64,000 bases of DNA, taken from the NCBI GenBank assembly GCA_905213265.1, contig CAJMHR010000004.1:6606-70605 (forward strand), in the 5' to 3' direction. The notes under the pieces were generated by a model. It was not told the origin of the DNA. It saw only the letters and a list, made by a program, of their open reading frames with translations, and did no database searches. The position numbers and the translations under genes were made by a program. The stretch comes from an uncultured Collinsella sp. GTDB lineage: Bacteria > Actinomycetota > Coriobacteriia > Coriobacteriales > Coriobacteriaceae. Positions within the stretch are counted from its first letter, which is position 1. The number at the start of each line of letters is the position of its first letter. This document shows positions 33,542-41,526 of this stretch, one piece after another.

Positions 33542-33567
33542 GGCTGCGGCATTGCCGCAGCCTTTTT
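33542..33567 (+). terminator. Rho-independent terminator inside the four-gene island
   Basis: Stem GGCTGCGGC/GCCGCAGCC with loop ATT is followed by TTTTT. It sits between the secreted protein and the DUF2975 gene (start 33578), so the last two genes depend on read-through or their own promoter. Confidence 0.85.
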
Positions 33568-33577
33568 GGGGTTAATT

Positions 33578-34099
33578 ATGGAAAGCTCAGATAAACGATG
33601 CCGTTTTAGCAGTGTGATGTTGCTCGCCACTTTGTCTGTCGCAGCAATCATGGCGGCCTTCTCAGCGTTCAGCGTTGCCAACGAGGCGCGGGAGGTGCTC
33701 TTTGCACCCACTCCCTTCTATATTAACGGTGAGTCCATTCCGAGCGCCGTCCTTACCGCGCTCGCCATCCGCGACGTTCTGGCCCTGGCGCTTTCAATCA
33801 CATGCCTGATTGTCTACTTGAACTTCTGCCTTGACGTCGTCAGCACTCAGTCGATATTCACGCGAAAACAATGCCGGCGTTTTCTGGTTGTTGGGCTTCT
33901 GCTGCTCATTTCTTCAATTGTCTCGATTACCTTCGATAACCTATGTGCCGTCCAGCTCCCCAACGACGTCAGTATTACCGCAATTGGTATCTTTGGTTTT
34001 AACGCTTGGACACTGGTTCTCGCTTTGTTTGCGCTATCTCTTTCGGCTATCTTTGAGTACGGGCGACTCTTGCAGTCGGACGTTGACGCCATTATTTAG
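33578..34099 (+). CDS. DUF2975-like membrane protein
   Basis: A 173-residue protein with four hydrophobic helices (about 13-35, 60-85, 100-120, 137-160). The pattern, with a short CRRFLVVGLLLLISSIVS segment, matches DUF2975. Such genes are typically paired with a small YozG-like repressor, as here. The start at 33578 (MESSDKRC) is chosen over an earlier in-frame GTG or ATG; the ribosome site is weak. Role unknown. Confidence 0.72.
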   Translation: MESSDKRCRFSSVMLLATLSVAAIMAAFSAFSVANEAREVLFAPTPFYINGESIPSAVLTALAIRDVLALALSITCLIVYLNFCLDVVSTQSIFTRKQCRRFLVVGLLLLISSIVSITFDNLCAVQLPNDVSITAIGIFGFNAWTLVLALFALSLSAIFEYGRLLQSDVDAII

Positions 34100-34111
34100 A
34101 AGGAGGGCAGC

Positions 34112-34363
34112 ATGCCAATCGTCATGAGACTCGATCGCGTCATGGCGGATCGCAAAATGTCCTCTCAAGAACTTGCCGACATTATCGGCATCTCGCCCGT
34201 TAACGTTTCGCGCATTAAAACGGGGCGGCTCAAGGGCATTCGCTTTTCGACGTTGACCGCGATGTGCGAGGCACTTCACTGCAAACCTGGCGACATCATC
34301 GACTGGATGTCGGACGAAGAGTACATCGAGGCATTTGGAAGCCTTCCCAGCGACGAAGACTAA
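34112..34363 (+). CDS. YozG-like HTH (Cro/CI) transcriptional regulator
   Basis: An 83-residue DNA-binding protein with one helix-turn-helix (SSQELADIIGISPVNVSRIKTGRLKGIRFSTL) and a C-terminal CKPGDIIDW motif typical of YozG/XRE_N26 proteins that accompany DUF2975. GAAGGAGGG precedes the ATG. It ends the four-gene island and probably represses it. Confidence 0.85.
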   Translation: MPIVMRLDRVMADRKMSSQELADIIGISPVNVSRIKTGRLKGIRFSTLTAMCEALHCKPGDIIDWMSDEEYIEAFGSLPSDED

Positions 34364-34409
34364 CCAAAATGATCTGTTTTCCTCCGTCCCCAACGGATCA
34401 ATAAGAAAA

Positions 34410-34443
34410 GAGGGGCTGCCCCGCGTTGATGGGACAGCCCCTC
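34410..34443 (-). terminator. Terminator of the HtrA gene
   Basis: GAGGGGCTGCCC pairs with GGGACAGCCCCTC (one bulge) and is followed on the minus strand by CTTTTCTT. Confidence 0.75.
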
Positions 34444-34470
34444 TGGCTTCGATATGTGCGAAACGGCTCG

Positions 34471-35931
34471 CTAGAACCCCTGGCCGTAACCTTGACCCTG
34501 GCCCTGCTGGCCCAGCAGCTCCTCCAGATACTGGCGCAGCTGCTCGTCGGTAATACCGCCGTTGCCGGTGTCGGTCGAACTGTCGTCCTGCTGCTGGTTC
34601 TGCAGCTCCTCATCGGAGCCCAGCTCGACGGTGACCTTCTTCTCTTCCTTGCCGCGCATGAGCGTGATCTCGACCTTCTCGCCCACCTCGTGGCTGCGCA
34701 GCGCGATGATCAGGCCATCGGCGCTCGTGATCTCGTCGTCGCCCAACTTGGTGATGACGTCGCCCTCCTGAATGCCGGCCTTGGCGGCAGGACCGTCCTC
34801 AACGACGCTCGCCACATACGCGCCGCTATCGGTGCTCAGCTTGTTGGTGCGGGCGTTGAGCGCGTTGACGCTCGAAAGCGTAGCGCCCATGTACGGATGC
34901 ACCGGCGTCTTGCCGCCGATGATCTGGTCGGCAATGTTCTTGGCGTAGTTAACGGGAATAGCAAAGCCCACGCCCGAGCTGGAGCCCGAGTAGCTCTCGA
35001 TGAGCGAGTTGATGCCCACCAGCTCACCGTTGTCGTTGACGAGCGCGCCGCCGGAGTTGCCCGGGTTGATGGCGGCATCGGTCTGAATCATGTTGGCATA
35101 GATGGTGTTACCGCTGGTAGAGCTCATGGCCGTGGAACGATAGAGCGCCGACACGATACCCGTGGAGACAGACTGCTCGTTGCCGAACGGCGAGCCGATC
35201 GCCATAACCCACTCGCCAACGTTGAGCTTGGAGGAGTCGCCAATTTCGATCGGCGTAAGCTTGGAGGCGTCGGCGTCCTTGAGCTTGATGACGGCCAGGT
35301 CGCTCGAGGCGTCGTTGCCCACGAACTCGGCCTCGTAGGTGGTGCCGTCGTCCATGGTCACCACGTACTGGTCATAGCCATCGACCACGTGGTTGTTGGT
35401 GAGGATGTGGCCCTCGGTATCGAGCACCACGCCCGAACCGACGCTGCCCGAGCTATCCGACTCGTCGGCAGACTGCGAAAGCGAGCCATTCTGGCTGCCG
35501 CTCGAAGTGGCGGTAATGGAAACCACGGAGGGCAATGCCTTGGCAGAAACGGCCTCGGCCAACGTGGTGTCCTCGGAATCGATCGTGATCTTTTGCGTCG
35601 ATGAACCCGAAGCGCCCGCCGTCACGGCATTCTTGCCGCCACCGATATCGAGCGTGCCGCTCATAATGAGCGCAATGACCAGCAAGGCTCCGCAGGCGCA
35701 GCCGGCAAGCGCCGTAATAAAGATCGGCAGCTTTTTGGTCTTGGTCTTGACCACCGTGTGCTTGTTCACGACCTGTTGGCCGCCCAGCGGCTTGCCGGTC
35801 TGCGTGTCGTAAGCCTGCACGTAGGGAATGTTGCTACCGGCAGGCGTCGACTCCACCTGCACACGCGGCTGCTGCTGGGTCTCGCCGGCGTTGCCCGCAT
35901 CCTGGGGACGCTGGGAATCGTACTCGCTCAT
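34471..35931 (-). CDS. HtrA/DegP-like serine protease with PDZ domain
   Basis: A 486-residue membrane-anchored protease for surface protein quality control. A disordered N-terminus with tandem Gln/Pro is followed by one transmembrane helix (KKLPIFITALAGCACGALLVIALIMS, about 85-110). The trypsin-like triad is visible in order as LTNNHVVDG (His), SSDLAVIKL (Asp) and INPGNSGGAL (Ser). The PDZ domain follows (AYVASVVEDGPAAKAGIQEGDVITKLG), then a Gly/Gln-rich tail. The start at 35931 has AAAGGA upstream. Confidence 0.93.
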   Translation of the reverse strand: MSEYDSQRPQDAGNAGETQQQPRVQVESTPAGSNIPYVQAYDTQTGKPLGGQQVVNKHTVVKTKTKKLPIFITALAGCACGALLVIALIMSGTLDIGGGKNAVTAGASGSSTQKITIDSEDTTLAEAVSAKALPSVVSITATSSGSQNGSLSQSADESDSSGSVGSGVVLDTEGHILTNNHVVDGYDQYVVTMDDGTTYEAEFVGNDASSDLAVIKLKDADASKLTPIEIGDSSKLNVGEWVMAIGSPFGNEQSVSTGIVSALYRSTAMSSTSGNTIYANMIQTDAAINPGNSGGALVNDNGELVGINSLIESYSGSSSGVGFAIPVNYAKNIADQIIGGKTPVHPYMGATLSSVNALNARTNKLSTDSGAYVASVVEDGPAAKAGIQEGDVITKLGDDEITSADGLIIALRSHEVGEKVEITLMRGKEEKKVTVELGSDEELQNQQQDDSSTDTGNGGITDEQLRQYLEELLGQQGQGQGYGQGF

Positions 35932-35960
35932 GGCTGCGATCCTTTCGTCAAATAGCCAAA

Positions 35961-35984
35961 GGCCCGCCAAACATGTGGCGGGCC
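35961..35984 (-). promoter_or_regulatory. Leader hairpin upstream of htrA
   Basis: GGCCCGCC/GGCGGGCC form an 8-bp stem 30 bases before the start on the minus strand, followed by TTTGG. It may be a 5' UTR attenuator or the terminator of an upstream transcript. Confidence 0.4.
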
Positions 35985-36100
35985 ATCATTGTTCACGTTG
36001 AGTTGTACCCCAATATGCGGGCGCAAGTGTATGAGAACGCAATCTTTTAGGAAGGCTTAAGTTCTGCCGCAGACCCGAAAGGAATCCGTACCTGCGTCAA

Positions 36101-36135
36101 AACCACCACAAAAGTGCCTGTCCCCTTTGTGGTGG
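36101..36135. repeat. Dispersed palindrome, ACCACCACAAAGGTGCC family, copy 5
   Basis: AACCACCACAAAAGTGCC and CCCCTTTGTGGTGG pair, next to the stop of the GlnR-like gene. Confidence 0.75.
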
Positions 36136-36139
36136 AAAT

Positions 36140-36802
36140 CTAGTCCTTAAACAGATAGCCCACGCCGCGGACGGTGGTGATGTGCGCCGCGATCTGCGGA
36201 CCCACCTTGGAGCGGATGCGTCGAATGTGCACGTCGACGGTGCGCGTGCCGCCGCAGTACTCAAAGCCCCACACGCGGTGCAGCAGCACCTCGCGGCTGT
36301 AGGCACGGTTGGGGTGCGTCGCCAAAAAGCTCAGCAGCGAGTACTCCATCAGCGTCAGGTCGATGGGCTCATCATCGAGCGTCACCTGGTAGGTAGCCAG
36401 GTTAATCTCAAGGTTGTCGATGTTGAGCACATCGTCGGCGGCGACGGTCTCCTCCTCGCCCATCAGGCGCTGCGCACGAGCCTTAAGCTCGTTGGGCGTC
36501 GCCGTGGGGCATACAAAGTCGGCATGCGCGTGATTCGGCAGGCGCAGGGTGCCGAGCGCCTCGTCGTCGACGATCACCAGCATGGGGACGCCGCCGCGAT
36601 CGTCAAGCCACTTGGCAATCTGATCGATGCGGTCGCTGTGGATGCCATCGGAATCGAGAATCAGCAGGTCAAAGTCATGCGCCGCAGTCGGCGAATCGGG
36701 GGTGACCAGGCTCACCTCGACACCCAGGGTGGTCGTCAGGCTGCGGGCAAACTCGTGGAAGCGCGTCGTGCGCGCCATGAACAGGGCACTCTTTTCGGAC
36801 AT
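36140..36802 (-). CDS. Orphan OmpR-type response regulator, GlnR-like
   Basis: A 220-residue regulator: an atypical receiver domain (1-110) with an aspartate in LLILDSDG but little of the usual acidic pocket, and a C-terminal winged helix (LTLMEYSLLSFLATHPNRAYSREVLLHRVWGF ... RTVDVHIRRIRSKVG). There is no neighbouring histidine kinase. It is 50 bases downstream of glnA on the same strand, like the GlnR orphan regulators that control nitrogen genes in other actinobacteria. The start follows GGAGG by 5 nt. Confidence 0.78.
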   Translation of the reverse strand: MSEKSALFMARTTRFHEFARSLTTTLGVEVSLVTPDSPTAAHDFDLLILDSDGIHSDRIDQIAKWLDDRGGVPMLVIVDDEALGTLRLPNHAHADFVCPTATPNELKARAQRLMGEEETVAADDVLNIDNLEINLATYQVTLDDEPIDLTLMEYSLLSFLATHPNRAYSREVLLHRVWGFEYCGGTRTVDVHIRRIRSKVGPQIAAHITTVRGVGYLFKD

Positions 36803-36852
36803 ATCGGCCTCCAAGTAAATGAGCTCAATCGTACTGGAACAAGCCGGCGCGA

Positions 36853-38190
36853 TTAGGAGTTCGCCAGGTAGTGCTTGATCTCCCACTCGGTGATCGTAGA
36901 CTCAAACTTATGCCACTCGTCGCGCTTCTTTTTGAGGAAGAAGCTGTGGATGTGCTCGCCGAGGGCATCCTTCATAAACTGCGAGTCCTCAAACACGTCA
37001 AGCGCCTCTTTGAGCGAGCGCGGCAGCGGCGTGTAGCCGGCCTCGAGCATCTGACGGTCGGTGAGCTTGAGCGTCTCGGCCGTGGCCTCGGGCGGGAGCT
37101 CCAGCTTGCGCTCGATGCCGTCGAGACCGGCCGCCAGCGTGACGGCGTTGACCAGGTACGGGTTGGCCATGGGGTCGGGGCTACGAAGCTCGATGCGCGT
37201 GGACAGCTGCTTGCCGGGCTTGTAGACCGGGATGCGGACCATACTCGCGCGGTTGCGCAGGCCCCACGTGGCGTACTGCGGCACAGAGTCGCCGCCCGTG
37301 GTGATGCGCTTGTACGAGTTGACCGTGGGGTTGGTGATGGCGCTGATTTCGCGGGCATGCGCCAGGATGCCGGCCATATAGTGCTTGGCGATATCGGAGA
37401 GATGGTACTTCTCGTCGCCCTCGCCCCAAAAGACGTTGTTGCCGTCGTGGTCGAACAGCGACTGATGCAAAAACATGGCGCTGCCATCCTCGCCCGCCAA
37501 CGGCTTGGGCATAAAGGAGGCGTGGCAACCGCTCTCGTAGGCCTGCTGCTTAATGATGAGTTTGGCCGTGGTGATGGCGTCGGACATGCTCAGGGCCTCG
37601 GCGTGACGCAGGCTCATGCCGTGCTGCGAGCGGCCGGCGGCGTGGAAGGTGTACTCCACGGGCACGGACATCTTCTCGAGAGTGAGGACCGTGTTGCGAC
37701 GCAGGTCGCGAGCGGCATCGCTCACCGAAAGATCGAAGTAGCCCACGTTGTCGAGCGGCTCGGGAGTGTGCTCGTCGGGGAAGTAGTAGTACTCCAGCTC
37801 GGCGCCCACGTTAAGCAGATAGCCAGCCTTCTCGGCCTTGTGGAACATGCGGCGCAGGGCATCGCGCGGGTCGCCGGCAAACGGCTTGCAATCGGGGGTG
37901 CACACGTCGCAGAACACGCGAGCGACGCCGTTGTGGCTCGGGCGCCACGGCAGGATCTGGAAGGTCGAAGCATCGGGAAACGCCAGCATGTCAGCTTCCT
38001 CAGGCGTGGCAAAGCCCTCGATGGCGGAGCCGTCAAAGCCAATACCCTCCTCAAAAGCGACCTCGAGGTCCTCGGGGCTAATGGCAAAGTTCTTGAGGCG
38101 GCCGAGAATGTCGACAAACCACAGACGCACAAAGCGGATGTCACGCTGCTCTACGGAGCGGAGTACGTAATCGATGTTCTGCTGGTTCAT
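36853..38190 (-). CDS. glnA: Glutamine synthetase, type I
   Basis: A 445-residue enzyme forming glutamine from glutamate, ammonia and ATP. The N-terminus has VRLWFVDILGRLKNFAI and the flexible loop GFDGSAIEGF; catalytic and metal sites include NVGAELEYYYF, the HAAGRSQHGMSLRHAE segment and KPGKQLSTRIELRSPDPMANPYL. The tyrosine adenylylation segment typical of the beta subtype is replaced by RKLELPPEA, which fits the alpha subtype (feedback regulated). It precedes the GlnR-like regulator on the same strand. Confidence 0.95.
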   Translation of the reverse strand: MNQQNIDYVLRSVEQRDIRFVRLWFVDILGRLKNFAISPEDLEVAFEEGIGFDGSAIEGFATPEEADMLAFPDASTFQILPWRPSHNGVARVFCDVCTPDCKPFAGDPRDALRRMFHKAEKAGYLLNVGAELEYYYFPDEHTPEPLDNVGYFDLSVSDAARDLRRNTVLTLEKMSVPVEYTFHAAGRSQHGMSLRHAEALSMSDAITTAKLIIKQQAYESGCHASFMPKPLAGEDGSAMFLHQSLFDHDGNNVFWGEGDEKYHLSDIAKHYMAGILAHAREISAITNPTVNSYKRITTGGDSVPQYATWGLRNRASMVRIPVYKPGKQLSTRIELRSPDPMANPYLVNAVTLAAGLDGIERKLELPPEATAETLKLTDRQMLEAGYTPLPRSLKEALDVFEDSQFMKDALGEHIHSFFLKKKRDEWHKFESTITEWEIKHYLANS

Positions 38191-38324
38191 GTCGCTCCCC
38201 TTTCTTTCGGGCGGGTTTCGACTGATCTATATCGCAGATACTATCGCAGAAAAATGTTTCCGCAGGGTTAAAGCGTATCAAGCGCTCAAAAAACGTGCGC
38301 GAACAGGCCGTTGCGAACGAGCGG

Positions 38325-38696
38325 TTAGCGTTCAGATTCGGAGACAATTTGTCTACAGGCTCGTTCCAGCGCAGGGAACTCCATCGTCACTGCATCCCAA
38401 ACAACCGAGCGGTCGACATTGCCGTAATCATGCGCAAGATAATTTCTCATGCCGATAATTCCACGCCATTCAATTTCGGGATGAAGCCGCTGCGAGCGTT
38501 CCGACAATTTGCCCGCTTCTTCCGTCACCCTAAGCGCACACATCAAAAGGGAGTCCGCCAACGCCCTCGTCCGCACGTCATTCGCATGCAGAAACTGGTC
38601 CTCGGTGATATCAAAAGCCTTGATGCGCTCGTTCGTTTCGGAGATGGCCTCCAAAACCTCTTGGGCGCGAAGGCTGTCTGACTTACGCGCGATCAT
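38325..38696 (-). CDS. HepT-like toxin (HEPN, DUF86) of a type VII toxin-antitoxin pair
   Basis: A 123-residue helical HEPN protein. The RNase-like motif R-(4)-H-x-Y is complete: R84, H89 and Y91 in GMRNYLAHDYGN. It overlaps the antitoxin gene by 14 nt, so translation is coupled. In the HepT/MntA system the antitoxin AMPylates the toxin tyrosine to silence it, which fits Y91 here. Confidence 0.88.
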   Translation of the reverse strand: MIARKSDSLRAQEVLEAISETNERIKAFDITEDQFLHANDVRTRALADSLLMCALRVTEEAGKLSERSQRLHPEIEWRGIIGMRNYLAHDYGNVDRSVVWDAVTMEFPALERACRQIVSESER

Positions 38697-39177
38697 AAAG
38701 GATCACTCCTTCGCGCTCGATTACCGCGGCAAGTTCGTCATCAAGATGATCACTAGAGACGAGATCAACCTGCCTCCCGGTTTCTTTGCGCACCGCCTCG
38801 CCAAACGCCGACAGCGCAAAAAGACCAAAGCCCTGCTCGCGATCGACTTCGAGACGCAAGTCAATATCACTATCGGCATGCGCCTCGCCACGGGCATACG
38901 AACCAAAAAGAATCACGGTTTTGATGGCGGGAATCGAGCTGGCCGCCTCGCGGACGGCGGACTCAATCTGGGCAGTATCCAAAATGCCCGTCGCGGCGCT
39001 TTCGCTCGCAGAGCTTTTACCAAGTGAAGGAACAAACGGCAGAGAGCGCTCGCGCAGCATCTGCCTCATAAACATATTGACCGCAACAGACGAAGTCATG
39101 CCAAGCTCTTCGCACAGTTCGGCAAATGAGTCTTTAATTGACGAGTCCACTCGCACACTCAGCACAGACGCAGCCAT
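38683..39177 (-). CDS. MntA-like nucleotidyltransferase antitoxin with fused DinJ/RelB-like N-terminus
   Basis: A 164-residue protein in two parts. Residues 1-50 (SVLSVRVDSSIKDSFAELCE ... NMFMRQMLRERSLPF) match the ribbon-helix-helix antitoxins of the DinJ/RelB type. Residues about 70-164 are a minimal nucleotidyltransferase with GS-(10)-D-x-D intact (G92, S93, D104, D106 in FGSYARGEAHADSDID) and a third acidic site in QVDLVSSD. AGGAGG lies close to the ATG. The DNA-binding part may provide autorepression that MntA alone lacks. Confidence 0.88.
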   Translation of the reverse strand: MAASVLSVRVDSSIKDSFAELCEELGMTSSVAVNMFMRQMLRERSLPFVPSLGKSSASESAATGILDTAQIESAVREAASSIPAIKTVILFGSYARGEAHADSDIDLRLEVDREQGFGLFALSAFGEAVRKETGRQVDLVSSDHLDDELAAVIEREGVILYDRA

Positions 39178-39210
39178 GGATACCTCCTGTATGACATTTT
39201 CTATATATTA

Positions 39211-40242
39211 TCACACAGGCTGGCGCGAGGTTGATGCGCGGTGTTCGATGTGACCGGGGATCTCGATGCGTTTAGGCGCCAGCTTCGCGGCCTCGCCCAC
39301 GGTGGTGGTAACAACGTCGATGCGCTCGGAAAGGCGCTCGACTACGCGCTCGGCAATGGTGAGGGTGTCCTGCGCGGCCGTGGTCACGCCACCAAAGAGC
39401 ACATGGTTCCAGGGGTAGTCGTCAAACGTCGCGATCTTGAGCCCCGCCGGCAGCGAGGGTCCCAGCTGCGCTAGCGCCTCGGCCAGACGCAGGAAAACCA
39501 AGCCGTTGACAGCAATGAGGCCGAGCTTTTTACCTGCATAGCCGCGGATGGTCTCGTCCAGGCGGCCGACGCCCGTGGCGCCCCCGTCGGCCAGGGTGAC
39601 GACCTCGCCGGCAAGGCCGCGGTGCAAAAGCTCGTCGGTAAAGGCCTCGGCGCGCTTGCGACGCACGGGGCTGTCGTCGCTTGCCTCGGTGAGCAGGCAC
39701 AGGCGCTCGCTGCCAGCGGCGGTCAAGGCGTCTACCAGGCCGGCGACCAGCTCACGGTTGTTAGATGTCACCAGATCGACACCGCCGTCGGCAACGTCGC
39801 GGTCGAGCAGCACAACGGGCAGACGTCCCGCTGCCGCGGCGATCGCCTCGTCATTGCCTCCGCAGGTGTTGACGACCAGACCGTCCACGCCGGCATCGAT
39901 AAGTCTGGTGAGCGACTCCGCTTCCTTAGCGGAGTCGTTACCACTAATGGCCGTCATGAGCGAGCAGCCGCGCGCAGCGGCGCTGGCGGAAAGTCCTTCG
40001 AGCATGGCGCTCGAGAACGGGTTGGCGATGTCGGCCAGGATCACGCCGATGAGGTTGGTGCGTGAGCTGCGCAGATTGCGTGCGGCGGCACGTGGGCGAT
40101 AGCCGGTGCGCTCGATAACCGCTGCGATGCGAGCACGGGTTTCCTCGGTCATCTGCCCGGGGCGGTTATTGAGATAGCGCGAAACCGTGGCCGGACTCAC
40201 GCCCGCCTCGGCGGCAATGTCCTTGATTCTCATCTGCGCCAT
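39211..40242 (-). CDS. LacI-family repressor, KDG/uronate type
   Basis: A 343-residue repressor with an N-terminal HTH (IKDIAAEAGVSPATVSRYLN, then RTGYRPRAAARNLRS) and a periplasmic-binding-like sugar domain (LIGVILADIANPF ... ). It is divergent from kdgK and shares an intergenic region with CGAAACCGATTTCG operators, so it probably represses kdgK-kdgA until a sugar acid binds. ATG 40242 is chosen; ATG 40233 is an alternative. The promoter of the toxin-antitoxin genes overlaps its 3' end. Confidence 0.88.
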   Translation of the reverse strand: MAQMRIKDIAAEAGVSPATVSRYLNNRPGQMTEETRARIAAVIERTGYRPRAAARNLRSSRTNLIGVILADIANPFSSAMLEGLSASAAARGCSLMTAISGNDSAKEAESLTRLIDAGVDGLVVNTCGGNDEAIAAAAGRLPVVLLDRDVADGGVDLVTSNNRELVAGLVDALTAAGSERLCLLTEASDDSPVRRKRAEAFTDELLHRGLAGEVVTLADGGATGVGRLDETIRGYAGKKLGLIAVNGLVFLRLAEALAQLGPSLPAGLKIATFDDYPWNHVLFGGVTTAAQDTLTIAERVVERLSERIDVVTTTVGEAAKLAPKRIEIPGHIEHRASTSRQPV

Positions 40243-40307
40243 GGCGCACCCCGTTTCCCAATTGTCAGCAGTCTGAGCCATTTTAGGCATTTTTTTAAAA
40301 ATCTCGC

Positions 40308-40334
40308 TTGCAAAACGCTGTAGGTGAGTATACT
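40308..40334 (+). promoter_or_regulatory. Promoter of kdgK
   Basis: TTGCAA (40308-40313) and TATACT (40329-40334) are 15 bases apart. The same two boxes with the same spacing precede the YczE-like gene (45776-45802). Confidence 0.65.
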
Positions 40335-40345
40335 ACAACTCGAAA

Positions 40346-40372
40346 CGAAACCGATTTCGTAAACCGATTTCG
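40346..40372. promoter_or_regulatory. Tandem LacI operators before kdgK
   Basis: CGAAACCGATTTCG (40346-40359) is a LacI-type palindrome with central CG. A second AAACCGATTTCG follows exactly 13 bases on (40361-40372). They lie just downstream of the -10 box and beside a divergent LacI gene, a road-block position. Confidence 0.78.
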
Positions 40373-40376
40373 GCAA

Positions 40377-40434
40377 GCGTTGGCGCGGAGGTGCAAAGAT
40401 GTACCCTACCGTCTTGGCACCTCCGCGCCAACGC
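40377..40434 (+). ncRNA. Leader hairpin element E1, copy 1 (18-bp stem, conserved 22-nt loop)
   Basis: Perfect 18-bp arms GCGTTGGCGCGGAGGTGC (40377-40394) and its complement (40417-40434) enclose a 22-nt loop with the core ACCCTACC flanked by AAGA and TCTT. The second copy (45831-45888) has identical stem and loop lengths. Seven stem positions differ and each is compensated, while 18 of 22 loop bases agree. It lies in the 5' UTR of kdgK, 4 bases after the operators. Confidence 0.75.
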
Positions 40435-40477
40435 CATATCAAAGGTGTACGCACGAGCAAGAAGGAGCTGCGCGACC

Positions 40478-41512
40478 ATGGGTAAAACGGTTCTTACCTT
40501 CGGCGAGATCATGATGAGGCTCTCGCCCAAAGATCATCTGCGCATTGAGCAGGCAACCGAGTTTGACGTCCGCTACGGTGGCGCCGAGGCCAACACCGCT
40601 CTTTCCCTGGCCTACCAAGGCGACAAGGCCGCTTACGTATCCGTTGTCCCGGCCAACCGCCTAGGCGAGTGCGCGCTGCGCTCGCTGAAGGCCTACGGCG
40701 TCGACACAACGCGCGTCGTGCGTCAGGGCGACCGTCTTGGCTCCTATGTGTTTGAGGTCGGCGCCTCGCAGCGCGGCAACGGCTGCGTCTACGACCGCAA
40801 GTTCTCTGCCATCAACATGGCCAAACGCGACGTCTTTGACTGGGACGAGATCCTCAAGGGCATCGATGTCTTCTATTTCTCCGGCGTGACCCCCGCCGTC
40901 TCCGATGAGATGGCCGCCGCCTGCAAGGAGGCACTCGCCGCCTGCCGCGCCAAGGGCATCACCACCGTGTGCGACGTGAACTATCGCGGCAAGATGTGGT
41001 CGCCCGAGAAGTCGCAGGCCACCATGAAGGAACTCCTGCCGCTCGTCGACATCTGCATCGCCAACGACGAGGATGCGCCCGCCGGCCTCGGCATGACCTG
41101 CGTCTCTGGTTCCCTTGCCCATGGCATCGAGGAGCGCGACACCTACGTCGAGATGGCCCGTCAGATCTGCGCCGAGTACGGCTGCAAAAAGGTCGCCTCG
41201 GTCGTCCGCAACATCTCCTGCGTCGAGCGCTCCATCTGGATGGGCATGCTCTTTGAGGCCGAGAGCGGCGAGCACTGGTTCTCCCCTGCTCACGACGTGC
41301 ACGTACTCGAGGGCGTTGCCGCCGGCGACGCTTTCAACGCCGGCCTCGTCCATGCCCTCATCAACGACTTTGACCCGCAGGACGCTGTCAACTACGCGAT
41401 TGCAGCCTCGATCCTCAAGCTCACTATCAAGGGCGATTCAAACTTGGTGACCGCAGACGAGATCGCAGCCGCGGCATCCGCCGCCGACGGTGGCACCCGC
41501 GTCGCGCGCTAA
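40478..41512 (+). CDS. kdgK: 2-keto-3-deoxygluconate kinase (PfkB family)
   Basis: A 344-residue cytoplasmic ribokinase-type enzyme, converting KDG to KDPG. The N-terminus VLTFGEIMMRLSP and the YGGAEANTALSLAYQG substrate motif are present, and the C-terminal PfkB signature is GVAAGDAFNAGL with the catalytic aspartate. ATG 40478 has AAGGAG upstream. Operators and the E1 hairpin precede it, and kdgA follows on the same strand after a structured leader. Specificity for KDG is inferred from the neighbouring aldolase and regulator. Confidence 0.9.
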   Translation: MGKTVLTFGEIMMRLSPKDHLRIEQATEFDVRYGGAEANTALSLAYQGDKAAYVSVVPANRLGECALRSLKAYGVDTTRVVRQGDRLGSYVFEVGASQRGNGCVYDRKFSAINMAKRDVFDWDEILKGIDVFYFSGVTPAVSDEMAAACKEALAACRAKGITTVCDVNYRGKMWSPEKSQATMKELLPLVDICIANDEDAPAGLGMTCVSGSLAHGIEERDTYVEMARQICAEYGCKKVASVVRNISCVERSIWMGMLFEAESGEHWFSPAHDVHVLEGVAAGDAFNAGLVHALINDFDPQDAVNYAIAASILKLTIKGDSNLVTADEIAAAASAADGGTRVAR

Positions 41513-41526
41513 TCCGTCTCCATTCC

